Assembly (NCBI GenBank): GCA_041690355.1
Contig: JAWLHK010000007.1
Coordinates: 62,001 to 126,000 of the forward strand
From: JAWLHK01 sp041690355 [NCBI: bacterium]
GTDB lineage: Bacteria > J088 > JAWLBW01
DNA length: 64,000 nt
Direction: 5' to 3'
Shown here: positions 56,710-64,000 of the stretch, piece by piece
Layout of the letters: each line of letters starts with the position of its first letter
Numbering within the stretch: position 1 is the first letter of the stretch
Translations under genes and position numbers: made by a program
Notes under the pieces: generated by a model
Told to the model about the DNA's origin: nothing
Databases searched by the model: none
What the model saw: only the letters and a program-made list of their open reading frames with translations

Positions 56710-57752
56710 CCGACGCCGAGCTGTTCGACGCCACTCTTCTGCTGCGGCAGGTCACCTCGCTGGACGAATGGAAGGAGCGCGTGGCCGCTTTCACCCGCCG
56801 CTTCTTCGCCTGCGACGGCTCGGCGGCCTGGTACCTGACCGGCGGGCGGCTCCAGATGGCGGCCGAAGGCTTCAGCGAGAAACTGTGGACCTACGACATC
56901 GAAGGGGTCTACGGCGAGTACCTGAAGCTCGATCCGGCGCTCATCCGCGCGGCGGGCCTGACGGTAAATCACATCTCGGACATCTACCGCCAGTTCGACG
57001 GCATGACCGGCATCTATGCCGACTACTGGGCCGAGTTCGGATGCGATCACCAGGTGACCTGCGTGCTTTTCGAAGACGATGTCTTCGCGGGCGTGGTGGC
57101 CGCCGTGCAGAAGCTGAACTCCGGCGATTTCTCGCCGTACGACGTCGACGCCATGCACGCGATTTACCCTCATATCCAGGCGGGCTTTCTGGAGTGTGCC
57201 GCCTACACGCGGACGCTTTGGTTCGGCCCGGCGCTCACGAGCGTCATCGACGAATATCCCTTTCCCCTCCTCATCCTCAAGGACGGCGACGAACGCCCGG
57301 TATACGCCAATCGCGCCGCGCAGCGTTGGATGCAATCTACAGCATACGAACCGGAAGCCCGCATCCCCGTGGCGGCTCGTTCGCAGACCGTCGCCGACGT
57401 TCTCGCGGCGGTCGCCGAAGGTCGCCCGGAGATCCCGCGGCTTGCGGCCCGCGTCGAGATCGTCCCGCTCCCCGACTGGCCCCGCCTCGGCCTCGAATCG
57501 CCCAAGCTCGTCCTGCTCGAGCCGATCGAGGCCGGACCGACGCCTGCCATCACCGGACGCCAGCACGAGGTGCTCGCCGCCGCCGCCTCCCACCCGCGGC
57601 TGCGGGATGCCGCCGAGCAGCTCGGGATCACGGTCATGACCCTGCAGACTCACCTGCGTGACATATACCGGCGGCTCGGCGTTTCGGGACTCAGCGAGGC
57701 CATCACGCTGAGCCGCCTCTGCCAGAGCGCTCCGGCGGCGTTCGACGGGTGA
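56688..57752 (+). CDS. LuxR-type transcriptional regulator
   Basis: A 354-residue regulator with a C-terminal GerE/LuxR helix-turn-helix (TGRQHEVLAAAASHPRLRDA, LGITVMTLQTHLRDIYRRLG, ending LSRLCQS). The N-terminal part of about 200 residues looks like a GAF/PAS-type sensor (AWYLTGGRLQMAAEGFSEKL). No autoinducer-binding domain of the AHL type is recognised. It is coupled to the upstream HTH-like gene by overlap. It is followed by a terminator at 57821. The signal and targets are unknown. Confidence 0.78.
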   Translation: MPRSGPLTDAELFDATLLLRQVTSLDEWKERVAAFTRRFFACDGSAAWYLTGGRLQMAAEGFSEKLWTYDIEGVYGEYLKLDPALIRAAGLTVNHISDIYRQFDGMTGIYADYWAEFGCDHQVTCVLFEDDVFAGVVAAVQKLNSGDFSPYDVDAMHAIYPHIQAGFLECAAYTRTLWFGPALTSVIDEYPFPLLILKDGDERPVYANRAAQRWMQSTAYEPEARIPVAARSQTVADVLAAVAEGRPEIPRLAARVEIVPLPDWPRLGLESPKLVLLEPIEAGPTPAITGRQHEVLAAAASHPRLRDAAEQLGITVMTLQTHLRDIYRRLGVSGLSEAITLSRLCQSAPAAFDG

Positions 57753-57820
57753 GGCCGGGGGGAACGGCCGGCGTGCAATTTTTCGGTAGAGCACATGCCC
57801 CGCCCTGCTGCTACGCTGGG

Positions 57821-57847
57821 CACGGCAAGCACGTGCCGTGTGTTTTT
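57821..57847 (+). terminator. Rho-independent terminator after the LuxR-type gene
   Basis: Stem CACGGCA/TGCCGTG with the loop AGCACG is followed by TG and five T, before the ribosome site of the next gene. Confidence 0.8.
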
Positions 57848-57872
57848 CCGACGATGATTCTTTGGAGGTCCC

Positions 57873-58721
57873 ATGCGTATCCGTCTGTTCTTTCTGCCCG
57901 TCCTCGTCTTTCTCGGAGGCTGCCTGCTCGGCCTGCCGCTCGAAGAGCCGTTCGAATGCGAAGGGACCTGCGTGGGCGATCTGGAAGTCAGTCTCCCCGA
58001 TGGGCGGCTTTATGACGGGCCCCTCCCACAGCCGACCAGCCATGGCGACGAGCCTGTGATTACGGGTTCGAGATGGGTCGCCGTCGACAACAACACCACC
58101 GGGCTTGAGATTCAGGCTCAGTCGGGGGCGGCGATTACGGCTGTCTATCTCGAAATCGACGGCGAAGTCTACGTCTTCGATCCCGTCGTCCTCGAAGGCG
58201 GCCCGGCGCCCGATGCCATCGACGCCTGCGATATCGTGGCCGAACAGCAGGGGTATTCGTGCACCGAAGCCTGTGTCGAGGCCTGCTCCTGCGTCGAGTG
58301 CGACGACAGCTACATGCAGAGCAACCTTTCGAGCTCCTGCGCGGCTAGCTGCTCCATCTATGCCCATCAGGGGCTGATCGGTCCCGATCAGGAGCCTTAC
58401 AGCAGCGAAGTCGTCTTCGCCGACATCATCTACAACGGCTATTCCTTCGACGGCGAGAGCGTTCCCGGAATGCTCGAAAGCCTGCCCGGATGTTACGGCA
58501 GCGTGTGCCGCGATCGGGCCCAGGAGCAGCAGGCCGCCGAGTCGAGGCGTGTCCGCGTCGACTTCTATCATCAGGACTGGAGCTTCCTCAAGGACCTGAA
58601 TACGGGCGCCATGGTGGTCGAGTCACAACCGGAGCCGAGCCGCCCGTCGATCTCTCAACCGGCATCCCCGGCGCGCCTCGTCAACGAACCCGATTGTCCG
58701 GTACCCGGCTGCAGGACCTGA
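57873..58721 (+). CDS. Cys-rich lipoprotein, unknown
   Basis: A 282-residue lipoprotein. The signal is MRIRLFFLPVLVFLGGC with lipobox GGC (Cys about 17). The mature part has many cysteines, with a dense cluster at YSCTEACVEACSCVECDDSY and SSCAASCSIYAHQG, and more at CYGSVCRD and CPVPGC. Spacing suggests a disulfide-rich or metal-binding module. Ribosome site GGAGG precedes the ATG. No family is recognised; it may be an adhesion-type or structural envelope protein. A strong terminator follows. Confidence 0.7.
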   Translation: MRIRLFFLPVLVFLGGCLLGLPLEEPFECEGTCVGDLEVSLPDGRLYDGPLPQPTSHGDEPVITGSRWVAVDNNTTGLEIQAQSGAAITAVYLEIDGEVYVFDPVVLEGGPAPDAIDACDIVAEQQGYSCTEACVEACSCVECDDSYMQSNLSSSCAASCSIYAHQGLIGPDQEPYSSEVVFADIIYNGYSFDGESVPGMLESLPGCYGSVCRDRAQEQQAAESRRVRVDFYHQDWSFLKDLNTGAMVVESQPEPSRPSISQPASPARLVNEPDCPVPGCRT

Positions 58722-58741
58722 GAGTTCTACGCTCTGCCACA

Positions 58742-58783
58742 GCGCGCGCCGGCAGGCCAGTCCCGCCGGCGCGCGCCTTTCTT
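58742..58783 (+). terminator. Rho-independent terminator after the Cys-rich lipoprotein
   Basis: A perfect 12-bp stem (GCGCGCGCCGGC/GCCGGCGCGCGC) with an 11-nt loop, followed by CTTTCTT. Confidence 0.85.
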
Positions 58784-58821
58784 GCCGCAGCAGGATATCT
58801 GCCGGTAGTCCCGGTACCCGG

Positions 58822-58992
58822 CTACTCGCCGACCCCTTCTTCCACTTCCTCGCCGAGCTCTTCGCCGCCTTCCTCGATCCCCTCGCCGGTCTCCTCGGTC
58901 GCGCCTTCATCCCGTTCGACTTCGCAGGCGGCCAGCGGCGCGCCGACGAACAGGGCCAGCATGCCGCTCAGCAGAAACTGTTTCGTTACCAT
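58822..58992 (-). CDS. Small acidic lipoprotein, unknown
   Basis: A 56-residue lipoprotein precursor (MVTKQFLLSGMLALFVGAPLAAC) with lipobox LAAC (Cys about 23). The short mature part of about 33 residues is nearly all Glu and Gly (EGIEEGGEELGEEVEEG). A strong GGAGGTGA ribosome site five bases before the ATG supports translation. The repetitive acidic tail could bind cations or a basic partner; this is inferred. Not recognised as a known family. Confidence 0.65.
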   Translation of the reverse strand: MVTKQFLLSGMLALFVGAPLAACEVERDEGATEETGEGIEEGGEELGEEVEEGVGE

Positions 58993-59144
58993 GGTGTCAC
59001 CTCCCATCCCATGGTGATTCCGCGTCTGCGCGGACCACCAGCCTCACCCTAGCGGGATCCGCCGCAGGCCACCATGCCGCAGCCCTCGCCCCCCGATGGC
59101 TCGCCCGGCCGGCATCTGGGATAATGTGACTTTTACATTCCCCT

Positions 59145-59567
59145 ATGTCCGAACCCACCCCCGAACCGTATCTCGAGCACCGCAAGGCGACCGGTTTCGC
59201 GGCCCGCATGCAGAGCTTCCGCTATGCGATCAAGGGGCTGCGGTACATGCTCGTCAGCCAGAAGAACGCCTGGATTCACGCCACCGTCAGCGTGGGGGTC
59301 TTCGGCGTCGCGGCGCTTCTGGAGACCGATCGGGCGGGCTGGGCCTGGCTGATCCTCGCCATGATGGCCGTGTGGACCGCCGAGGCCCTGAACACCGCCT
59401 TCGAGGCCCTGGCCGACGTGGCTTCACCCGCGTTTCACCCACTGGTCGAACGGGCCAAGGACGTCGCCGCCGGGGCCGTGCTGATTACCGCTTCGGGGGC
59501 CGTCCTGATCGGGCTGCTCGTGCTCGGGCCCCCGCTGTGGGACTGGTTCGTCCGATTTCTTCCGTGA
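59145..59567 (+). CDS. Diacylglycerol kinase-like membrane protein (DgkA/UndK)
   Basis: A 140-residue membrane protein with three hydrophobic segments. The DgkA-type signature is split: QSFRYAIKGLRYMLVSQKN, then VWTAEALNTAFEALADV and LVERAKDVAAGAVLI with the conserved Glu, Asn and Asp. DgkA relatives phosphorylate undecaprenol or diacylglycerol to recycle lipid carriers. The promoter-like GATAAT at 59120 lies 20 nt before the ATG. Which lipid is used is not clear. Confidence 0.85.
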   Translation: MSEPTPEPYLEHRKATGFAARMQSFRYAIKGLRYMLVSQKNAWIHATVSVGVFGVAALLETDRAGWAWLILAMMAVWTAEALNTAFEALADVASPAFHPLVERAKDVAAGAVLITASGAVLIGLLVLGPPLWDWFVRFLP

Positions 59568-59575
59568 GGAATGCC

Positions 59576-60085
59576 ATGTCAACGACGCATCCCAAAGGCG
59601 ACGCCTGGCTCGAAGAACTCGAAGCCAACGCCGACCTTCTTCGTCTGCAGAGCCTGCATTCAGGCAAGAGCTGGGTGCACCACAACCCGGAGCTCAAGCG
59701 GCTGGATATCTCGTACTTCTTCAACCCGGTGAACAAGCGCCTGTACGGCAGCATCTACTGGGGGCCAGAGACCGAGGGTCCCCCGGGGTGCGGACATGGC
59801 GGCAGCATCGCCTCGGTGCTTGATGACTCGATGGGCACCACTGCCTGGGCTTCTGGCCACCGCGTGGTGGCGCTCAATCTCAACGTGAATTTCCGCTCGT
59901 TCATACCGCTGGAGTCCCGCAACCGCATCGAGTGCTGGGTCGACCGCGTCGAGGGGCGCAAGGTCTACACGAAGGGGACGCTCTCGTCCGCCGACGGAAA
60001 AGTTCTCGCCGAATCCGAAGGACTTTTCCTCATGATCGACTTCAACAAGCTGCTCGACAAGGAGCCGCGCGGCCCCGTCGCCTGA
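59576..60085 (+). CDS. Hotdog-fold thioesterase, PaaI-like
   Basis: A 169-residue hotdog protein. The core has GPPGCGHGGSIASVLDDSMGT (catalytic-loop helix with the conserved Asp) and ALNLNVNFRSFIPLES. The end is VYTKGTLSSADGKVLAESEGLF. PaaI-type enzymes hydrolyse acyl-CoA or acyl-ACP. The substrate is unknown. The ATG at 59576 follows GAGGA by four bases and lies 8 bases after the DgkA-like stop, so the two genes form one unit. Confidence 0.85.
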   Translation: MSTTHPKGDAWLEELEANADLLRLQSLHSGKSWVHHNPELKRLDISYFFNPVNKRLYGSIYWGPETEGPPGCGHGGSIASVLDDSMGTTAWASGHRVVALNLNVNFRSFIPLESRNRIECWVDRVEGRKVYTKGTLSSADGKVLAESEGLFLMIDFNKLLDKEPRGPVA

Positions 60086-60102
60086 TTCCGTCGCGCAGCG
60101 GC

Positions 60103-61182
60103 TCAGGCCGTCTGCCGCCGCCCGCGGACCTCGCGAAAAAGCACGACCGCCAGCGTGATGACGGTAAGCGGCAGCACGAACCAGACCATGACCTGGTTGA
60201 CGACGGGGAGCGCATCGTGCTCTGCCGATCTCAACACCAGGTAGCCGATATAGGCCACGAAGTAGAAGAGAAAGAGCCACCCCTCCCACCGCGCGATCGT
60301 GTGGCCGGAGAGAAAGATCGGCAGACAGGCGACGGCCACGGCGATCATGACCGGAATGTCGAAGCCGAGGGCGGCCGGCTGCACGTTGACCGGGTGGATG
60401 ACGGCCGTAACGCCGAGCACGGCGAGCAGGTTGAACAGGTTGCTGCCGACGACGTTGCCCACGGCGATGTCCCGCTCGCCTTTGAGCGCGGCAACCACCG
60501 ACGTCGCGACTTCGGGCATGGAGGTGCCCGCGGCCACGATCGTAAGACCGATGACGAGCTCGCTCATCCCGAGCAGACGGGCGATCTCGACGGCCCCCTC
60601 GACGAACCATCCGGCACCCAGGACGAGCAGCGCCAGCCCTGCGAAGGCCATTGCAGCCGACACGATCGGATGGCGTCGGCCGGCTTCGGCTTCATCGGCC
60701 ATTTCCACCTCGTACGGCTCCTGAACGGCCGCGCTCTCGCGGCGGCTCTTGCGCACCGTCCAGACGAGATAGAAGACGAGCCCCGCGGCCAGCGCGAGCC
60801 CGTCGTAACGTCCGATGGCGCCATCGAGCCCGAACAGAAGCACGGCCACCGATACGCCAATCATGAGCGGAACTTCGAACCAGATGACCTGCTGCGCGAC
60901 GGCAAGGGGAATGATTGCGGCGCACAGGCCGAGGATGAGCAGCACGTTGAAGATGTTGCTGCCCACCACGTTGCCCATCGTAAGATCCGATTTGCCCGCC
61001 AGCGCCGACTGCAGGCTGATGGCCAGCTCGGGGCTGCTCGTACCGAAGGCGACGACCGTCAGGCCGACGACGAGCGGCGAAATTCCGAAGCGCAGCGCAA
61101 GACTCGAAGCGCCGCGCACGAGCAGCTCGGCGCCCAGGATGAGAATTGCAAGACCGATGACCGACAGGACGATGGGCAGCAT
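60103..61182 (-). CDS. Ca2+/Na+ antiporter, CaCA family (YrbG-like)
   Basis: A 359-residue cation antiporter with ten or eleven hydrophobic segments in two inverted halves. The alpha-1 repeat contains VGLTVVAFGTSSPELAISL and MGNVVGSNIFNVLLI. The alpha-2 repeat contains IGLTIVAAGTSMPEVATS and VGNVVGSNLFNLLAVLG. Paired G-T-S-x-P-E and G-N-x-x-G-S-N motifs bind the ions. The ATG at 61182 follows GGAG. Monocistronic; convergent with the thioesterase gene. Confidence 0.93.
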   Translation of the reverse strand: MLPIVLSVIGLAILILGAELLVRGASSLALRFGISPLVVGLTVVAFGTSSPELAISLQSALAGKSDLTMGNVVGSNIFNVLLILGLCAAIIPLAVAQQVIWFEVPLMIGVSVAVLLFGLDGAIGRYDGLALAAGLVFYLVWTVRKSRRESAAVQEPYEVEMADEAEAGRRHPIVSAAMAFAGLALLVLGAGWFVEGAVEIARLLGMSELVIGLTIVAAGTSMPEVATSVVAALKGERDIAVGNVVGSNLFNLLAVLGVTAVIHPVNVQPAALGFDIPVMIAVAVACLPIFLSGHTIARWEGWLFLFYFVAYIGYLVLRSAEHDALPVVNQVMVWFVLPLTVITLAVVLFREVRGRRQTA

Positions 61183-61229
61183 GACACTCCGAGTCGGGGG
61201 CGAATTCACAGTGTACCCGCTCGGCGGGA

Positions 61230-62630
61230 TTACGGGGACCTCTTCTGCCGTTTCGGGCGGAACAGGAAGATGCCGAACAGCATCCAGAAGACGGTGAGGC
61301 CGAGGGCGGCGCCGAAAAAGGTCGGGCCCCCGAATCGAGCGATGAGCGGAAGCGAGGCGGCCGTCACGAGCCCCCCGCCCACGAACGGCTCGGTCAGCAG
61401 CTGCTTGTAGCCGAACGCGTCCAGCGCCCCGGAGCGGTTGCGCGGATCGGCCATGCGGATGAGCAGCAGCCCCGTGACGGTCACGCCCATCGATTGCCCG
61501 AAATCGCCGATACCGCGCTCGAACCAGTGCTCCGGAAGCATGCGCGGGGCGAGGACGACAAACACAAAGACGTTCCACGCGATTCCCGTGAGGGCGAGCA
61601 GGAGAAAGGGAAGCAGATAGGCGCCCAGGATGCTCAGCGAAAGCGTGCTCAGGGCGGCGACGATGATGAAATCGAGCGATGCGCCCGAGATGCGGTTCAT
61701 GAGGTGCCGATCGACGGCCGCGCCGTGCCCCAGACGGTCGAGCACGAGCTGAAGGATCACCCCGCCGAGCATGGCCATGGGAAACAGGGGGACGTGCGCG
61801 AGCAGCGCAAGCCCCCCCTCGCCGCCCCACGTCGCCTGCTCGATCAGGACGAGCCCCCGCAGAAGGAGCCATCCGAGCGCTATCGCCAGCGCGACGAATC
61901 CGATCTGGATGGCCAGCGGATCCGTCGTCGGCTCGCCGCCCTTGCGCGGCGCGGGCTCTGACTCGAAAGCTGAATCCTCAAGTGCTGCGACTTCGGCGCG
62001 CGAATGCGGCTCCCCCGCCAGACGCAGGCGCCCCGAGCGCACCCCCCAGTTGATGAGCGCCGTACCGATGACTACCCCCATCACGACGCCGACGGTCGCA
62101 AGCCCCATGGCCAGATCGGCCCCATCGGGAAAACCGAGGTCGCGAAAGGCCCCTGCCATCCCCGCGGCGGTGCCATGCCCGCCCTCGAAGGTAATCTCGA
62201 TGAGCGCCCCGGCCAGGGGCGAAACGTCAAAGAAGGGGGTGAGCACGAGCAGCGTGAGCAGCATGCCGGCGGCGTACTGCCCCCACGCGAGCACTTGTCC
62301 GAACGCCACCTGGGGTCCCGCGCGTCGCCACACTTCGGCGGGGCCCGGAATGCGCGTGCCGAGAAACAGGGCGGCGAAAACGACGTTGATCAGGACGCCG
62401 GGGAGCGCGCGCCAGACGAGCACGACCGCTTCGGGAAAAATCCCCCCGGGGGCCTCGGGCAGCCAGCGCCCGAGCACCTGCGCGCCCAGCAGCAGGCCGA
62501 GAACCCCGGCGAGAATGGAGCTCGGCAGAAAGATGCGCCGGAAGAGGGGGACGCGCTCGCGCACCAGGCGGCCGACGAGCAGAAGCAGGCCCAGCCAGAG
62601 CAGCGCCTGGAAAACGGAAAGCACGGACAT
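61230..62630 (-). CDS. gltS: Sodium/glutamate symporter, GltS family
   Basis: A 466-residue symporter with about twelve hydrophobic segments. The ESS signature is seen as ITFEGGHGTAAGMAGAF and in the second half as GDFGQSMGVTVTGLLLIRM. A hydrophilic loop (about 210-235) divides the halves. The protein takes up glutamate with Na+. It lies 47 nt upstream of the Ca2+/Na+ antiporter gene, so the two may be co-transcribed. Confidence 0.9.
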   Translation of the reverse strand: MSVLSVFQALLWLGLLLLVGRLVRERVPLFRRIFLPSSILAGVLGLLLGAQVLGRWLPEAPGGIFPEAVVLVWRALPGVLINVVFAALFLGTRIPGPAEVWRRAGPQVAFGQVLAWGQYAAGMLLTLLVLTPFFDVSPLAGALIEITFEGGHGTAAGMAGAFRDLGFPDGADLAMGLATVGVVMGVVIGTALINWGVRSGRLRLAGEPHSRAEVAALEDSAFESEPAPRKGGEPTTDPLAIQIGFVALAIALGWLLLRGLVLIEQATWGGEGGLALLAHVPLFPMAMLGGVILQLVLDRLGHGAAVDRHLMNRISGASLDFIIVAALSTLSLSILGAYLLPFLLLALTGIAWNVFVFVVLAPRMLPEHWFERGIGDFGQSMGVTVTGLLLIRMADPRNRSGALDAFGYKQLLTEPFVGGGLVTAASLPLIARFGGPTFFGAALGLTVFWMLFGIFLFRPKRQKRSP

Positions 62631-62698
62631 GGGGGAATTCTATCAAATTGAGAGAGGCGCGTCCTCGACAAGTGCGCCCGGCAGTGCGACCATCTGCT

Positions 62699-62740
62699 GA
62701 AACGAAGAACGCAAAACCGCGGAACGAAAAACGGAAACGA
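62699..62740. repeat. Heptamer array with AAC core
   Basis: Six AAC cores are spaced 7, 7, 8, 7 and 6 bp (units such as GAAACGA and AGAACGC). The array fills the leader of apt right up to the start codon. Confidence 0.75.
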
Positions 62741-62742
62741 TC

Positions 62743-63273
62743 GTGAACCTGCTGGCCAAGATCCGCACGATTCCCGACTTCCCCAAGCCGGGGATCCTCT
62801 TCTACGACGTGACCACCCTCTTCCAGGATGCCTCCGCATTCCGCCAGGTGGTCGACGAGATGGCCGCGCCGTGGACGGCGCCCGCGTGCGAAGCGCCTCC
62901 CGAATACATCGTGGGCATCGACGCGCGCGGCTTCCTGCTCGCCAGCGCGCTCGCCTACAGACTGAACGCCGGCCTCGTCGTCGTGCGCAAGCGGGGCAAG
63001 CTGCCCTGGCGCACGGAGAGCATCAGCTACGACCTGGAATACGGAACGGCGGAAGTGGAAATTCACGTCGACGCCGTTCGGCCCGGGAGCCGCGTGCTGA
63101 TCGCCGACGACCTGCTCGCCACCGGGGGAACCGCGGCCGCCGCGGTGGAACTCGTGCGCCGGACGGGAGGCGCCGTGCTGGGATGCACCTTCCTCCTCGA
63201 GCTCGATGGGCTGGGCGGGCGCGCGCGGCTCGCCGGAACGCCCGTCGGCAGCCTGATCACCGTTCCGGCCTGA
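62743..63273 (+). CDS. apt: Adenine phosphoribosyltransferase
   Basis: Salvages adenine to AMP with PRPP. The 176-residue product has IRTIPDFPKPGILFYDVTTL at the start, YIVGIDARGFLLASALA, and the PRPP-binding VLIADDLLATGGTAAAAVEL. The GTG at 62743 lies right after a heptamer array, whose last unit supplies a GGAA that could serve as the ribosome site. Its 3' end overlaps the next convergent gene by 17 bases. Confidence 0.93.
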   Translation: MNLLAKIRTIPDFPKPGILFYDVTTLFQDASAFRQVVDEMAAPWTAPACEAPPEYIVGIDARGFLLASALAYRLNAGLVVVRKRGKLPWRTESISYDLEYGTAEVEIHVDAVRPGSRVLIADDLLATGGTAAAAVELVRRTGGAVLGCTFLLELDGLGGRARLAGTPVGSLITVPA

Positions 63274-63670
63274 TCCCGTCTGTCCCCTCGCCCGGCTCCT
63301 TCGGGGGCGCTCCCTCCGGCGCGACATCGATCTCATAGGGGACCCCCTTGGACCGCGCCTGGCGCCGAGTCGCGGCCACGCGATCCTGAATGCCGGTTCC
63401 CAGGGTGTGATCGTTGTCGAGGATTTCGGTCGGACCGGCCTCCATGGCCCCGAATTCACGCATGCGGCCCGGCCGCAGGAACGGCGTCACGAGAAGAATG
63501 GCCCCGACGGCGACGGCGATGATGAACAGCACCGCGCTGCCGGTCAGCAGGTAAAGCACCACCCCGGCGACCAAGGCCAGCAACCCGCCGAACACGGACA
63601 GGGTCGCCCCCAGATCCTGGCTTCGTGCCGGCGGCCTGACATTGAAATCGCTTCGTTGTTCCTGCGGCAT
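63257..63670 (-). CDS. Small membrane protein, unknown
   Basis: A 137-residue protein with two adjacent hydrophobic segments (ATLSVFGGLLALVAGVVLYL; AVLFIIAVAVGAILLVTPFL) and a polar Glu/Pro-rich C-terminal half. AGGAGGTG lies five bases before the ATG at 63670, so the longer frame is rejected. No family is recognised. It is convergent with apt and overlaps its end. Confidence 0.65.
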   Translation of the reverse strand: MPQEQRSDFNVRPPARSQDLGATLSVFGGLLALVAGVVLYLLTGSAVLFIIAVAVGAILLVTPFLRPGRMREFGAMEAGPTEILDNDHTLGTGIQDRVAATRRQARSKGVPYEIDVAPEGAPPKEPGEGTDGIRPER

Positions 63671-63840
63671 CGGGCACCTCCTGCTGGACGTCGACGCGTG
63701 GACGTGCGATTCGCACATCCGTCCCGAAACACATTCAACCCTGGCTCCCGCGAGTGCAACAGCGAGAGGCTACCCACCCGGGCCGCGCCTCGCCGGCGGC
63801 CACGGACCTCGACGGGCGCATGCCGCGCTAGAATGGCAGC

Positions 63841-64000
63841 ATGGCCCGGAATTTCCGCAACGTACAGGGGCATTTTGCGCGCGTGGCGCCGTGGCGCTAC
63901 ATCGCGGCCGCCGACTGGCAGAAGCCGCGCGACCCGAGTATTCACGGCGCGCTCGAGATCGACGCCACGAACGCCATGGCCTGGCTCGAGGCCATGCGCG
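63841..64000 (+). CDS. 5' end of a 2-oxoacid acyltransferase (E2)-like protein
   Basis: An open frame from an ATG at 63841 to the right edge, 53 residues visible. FARVAPWRYIAAADWQKPRD and SIHGALEIDATNAMAWLEAM resemble the start of the catalytic core of stand-alone 2-oxo acid dehydrogenase E2-type acyltransferases. The core motif lies outside the window, so the assignment is tentative. Confidence 0.45.
   Translation, partial: MARNFRNVQGHFARVAPWRYIAAADWQKPRDPSIHGALEIDATNAMAWLEAMR

Noticed and set aside
57828-57833. Hexaloop AGCACG in the terminator at 57821 as an ANTAR site
   Set aside because: Position 4 is A rather than G, and the hairpin is followed by T as in an ordinary terminator.

Overview
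The window is GC-rich, densely coded DNA from a Gram-negative bacterium. It carries an ABC exporter of the O-antigen (Wzm/Wzt) type, lipoproteins with lipobox cysteines, TauE and NarK permeases, CreD and GltS. It has both sigma70-like promoters (TATAAT-type -10 boxes) and sigma54-type promoters. Taxonomy cannot be settled by eye. AgmX/PglI-like domains, Cys-rich lipoproteins and DUF3089 would suit a myxobacterial or related lineage, but this is a weak inference. No rRNA, tRNA, CRISPR array, prophage or complete insertion sequence was seen.

Layout. 1-9.4 kb: a surface-polysaccharide locus on the minus strand (Wzm, Wzt, three methyltransferase-like proteins, two glycosyltransferases, WecB), with a divergent family 2 glycosyltransferase. 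9.5-15.6 kb: a minus-strand amidoligase-type cluster (peptidase C39-like protein, RimK-family ATP-grasp ligase, GCS2-type carboxylate-amine ligase, N-formylglutamate amidohydrolase-like protein), preceded by an Hsp70 lacking the lid. 15.8-22.8 kb: cardiolipin synthase, an ATP-dependent DNA ligase, a Mip-like FKBP, a VapBC pair, purE-purK and a YheT-type hydrolase. 23-37.6 kb: a complete nitrate-assimilation island. It holds nasA-moeA-moaA-moaC-mobBA-moaD-moaE-tauE and the regulators nasT-nasS on the plus strand, and narK-nirB-nirD on the minus strand. 38-64 kb: single genes and small units (CNNM/CBS protein, VOC proteins, a GT-C-like membrane protein, CPBP protease, Cache protein, CreD, hydrolases, methyltransferases, a LuxR-type regulator, lipoproteins, DgkA-like kinase, Ca2+/Na+ antiporter, GltS, Apt). 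This part is rich in intergenic repeats.

How the nitrate genes work together. NarK imports nitrate. NasA reduces it with a molybdenum cofactor built by the co-transcribed moa/moe/mob genes. NirBD reduces nitrite to ammonium. NasS is the expected nitrate sensor and NasT the expected ANTAR RNA-binding antiterminator. The sequence supports this circuit. Near-perfect sigma54 -24/-12 elements precede nasA, nasT and narK. The nasA and narK leaders, both about 130 nt, carry hairpins with A-N-N-G-G-C hexaloops, the kind of site ANTAR proteins bind. The nasA leader also ends in a possible terminator with nine T.

The most unusual pattern is genome structure. At least 14 short intergenic arrays have a 7-bp period, each with its own degenerate heptamer. 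Several flank copies of a roughly 50-bp REP-like element or lie inside a 67-bp hairpin repeat. Some run into the 3' ends or 5' leaders of genes. In addition, two partial gene duplicates (YheT and VOC fragments) and one pair of 67-bp repeats bracket accessory genes.
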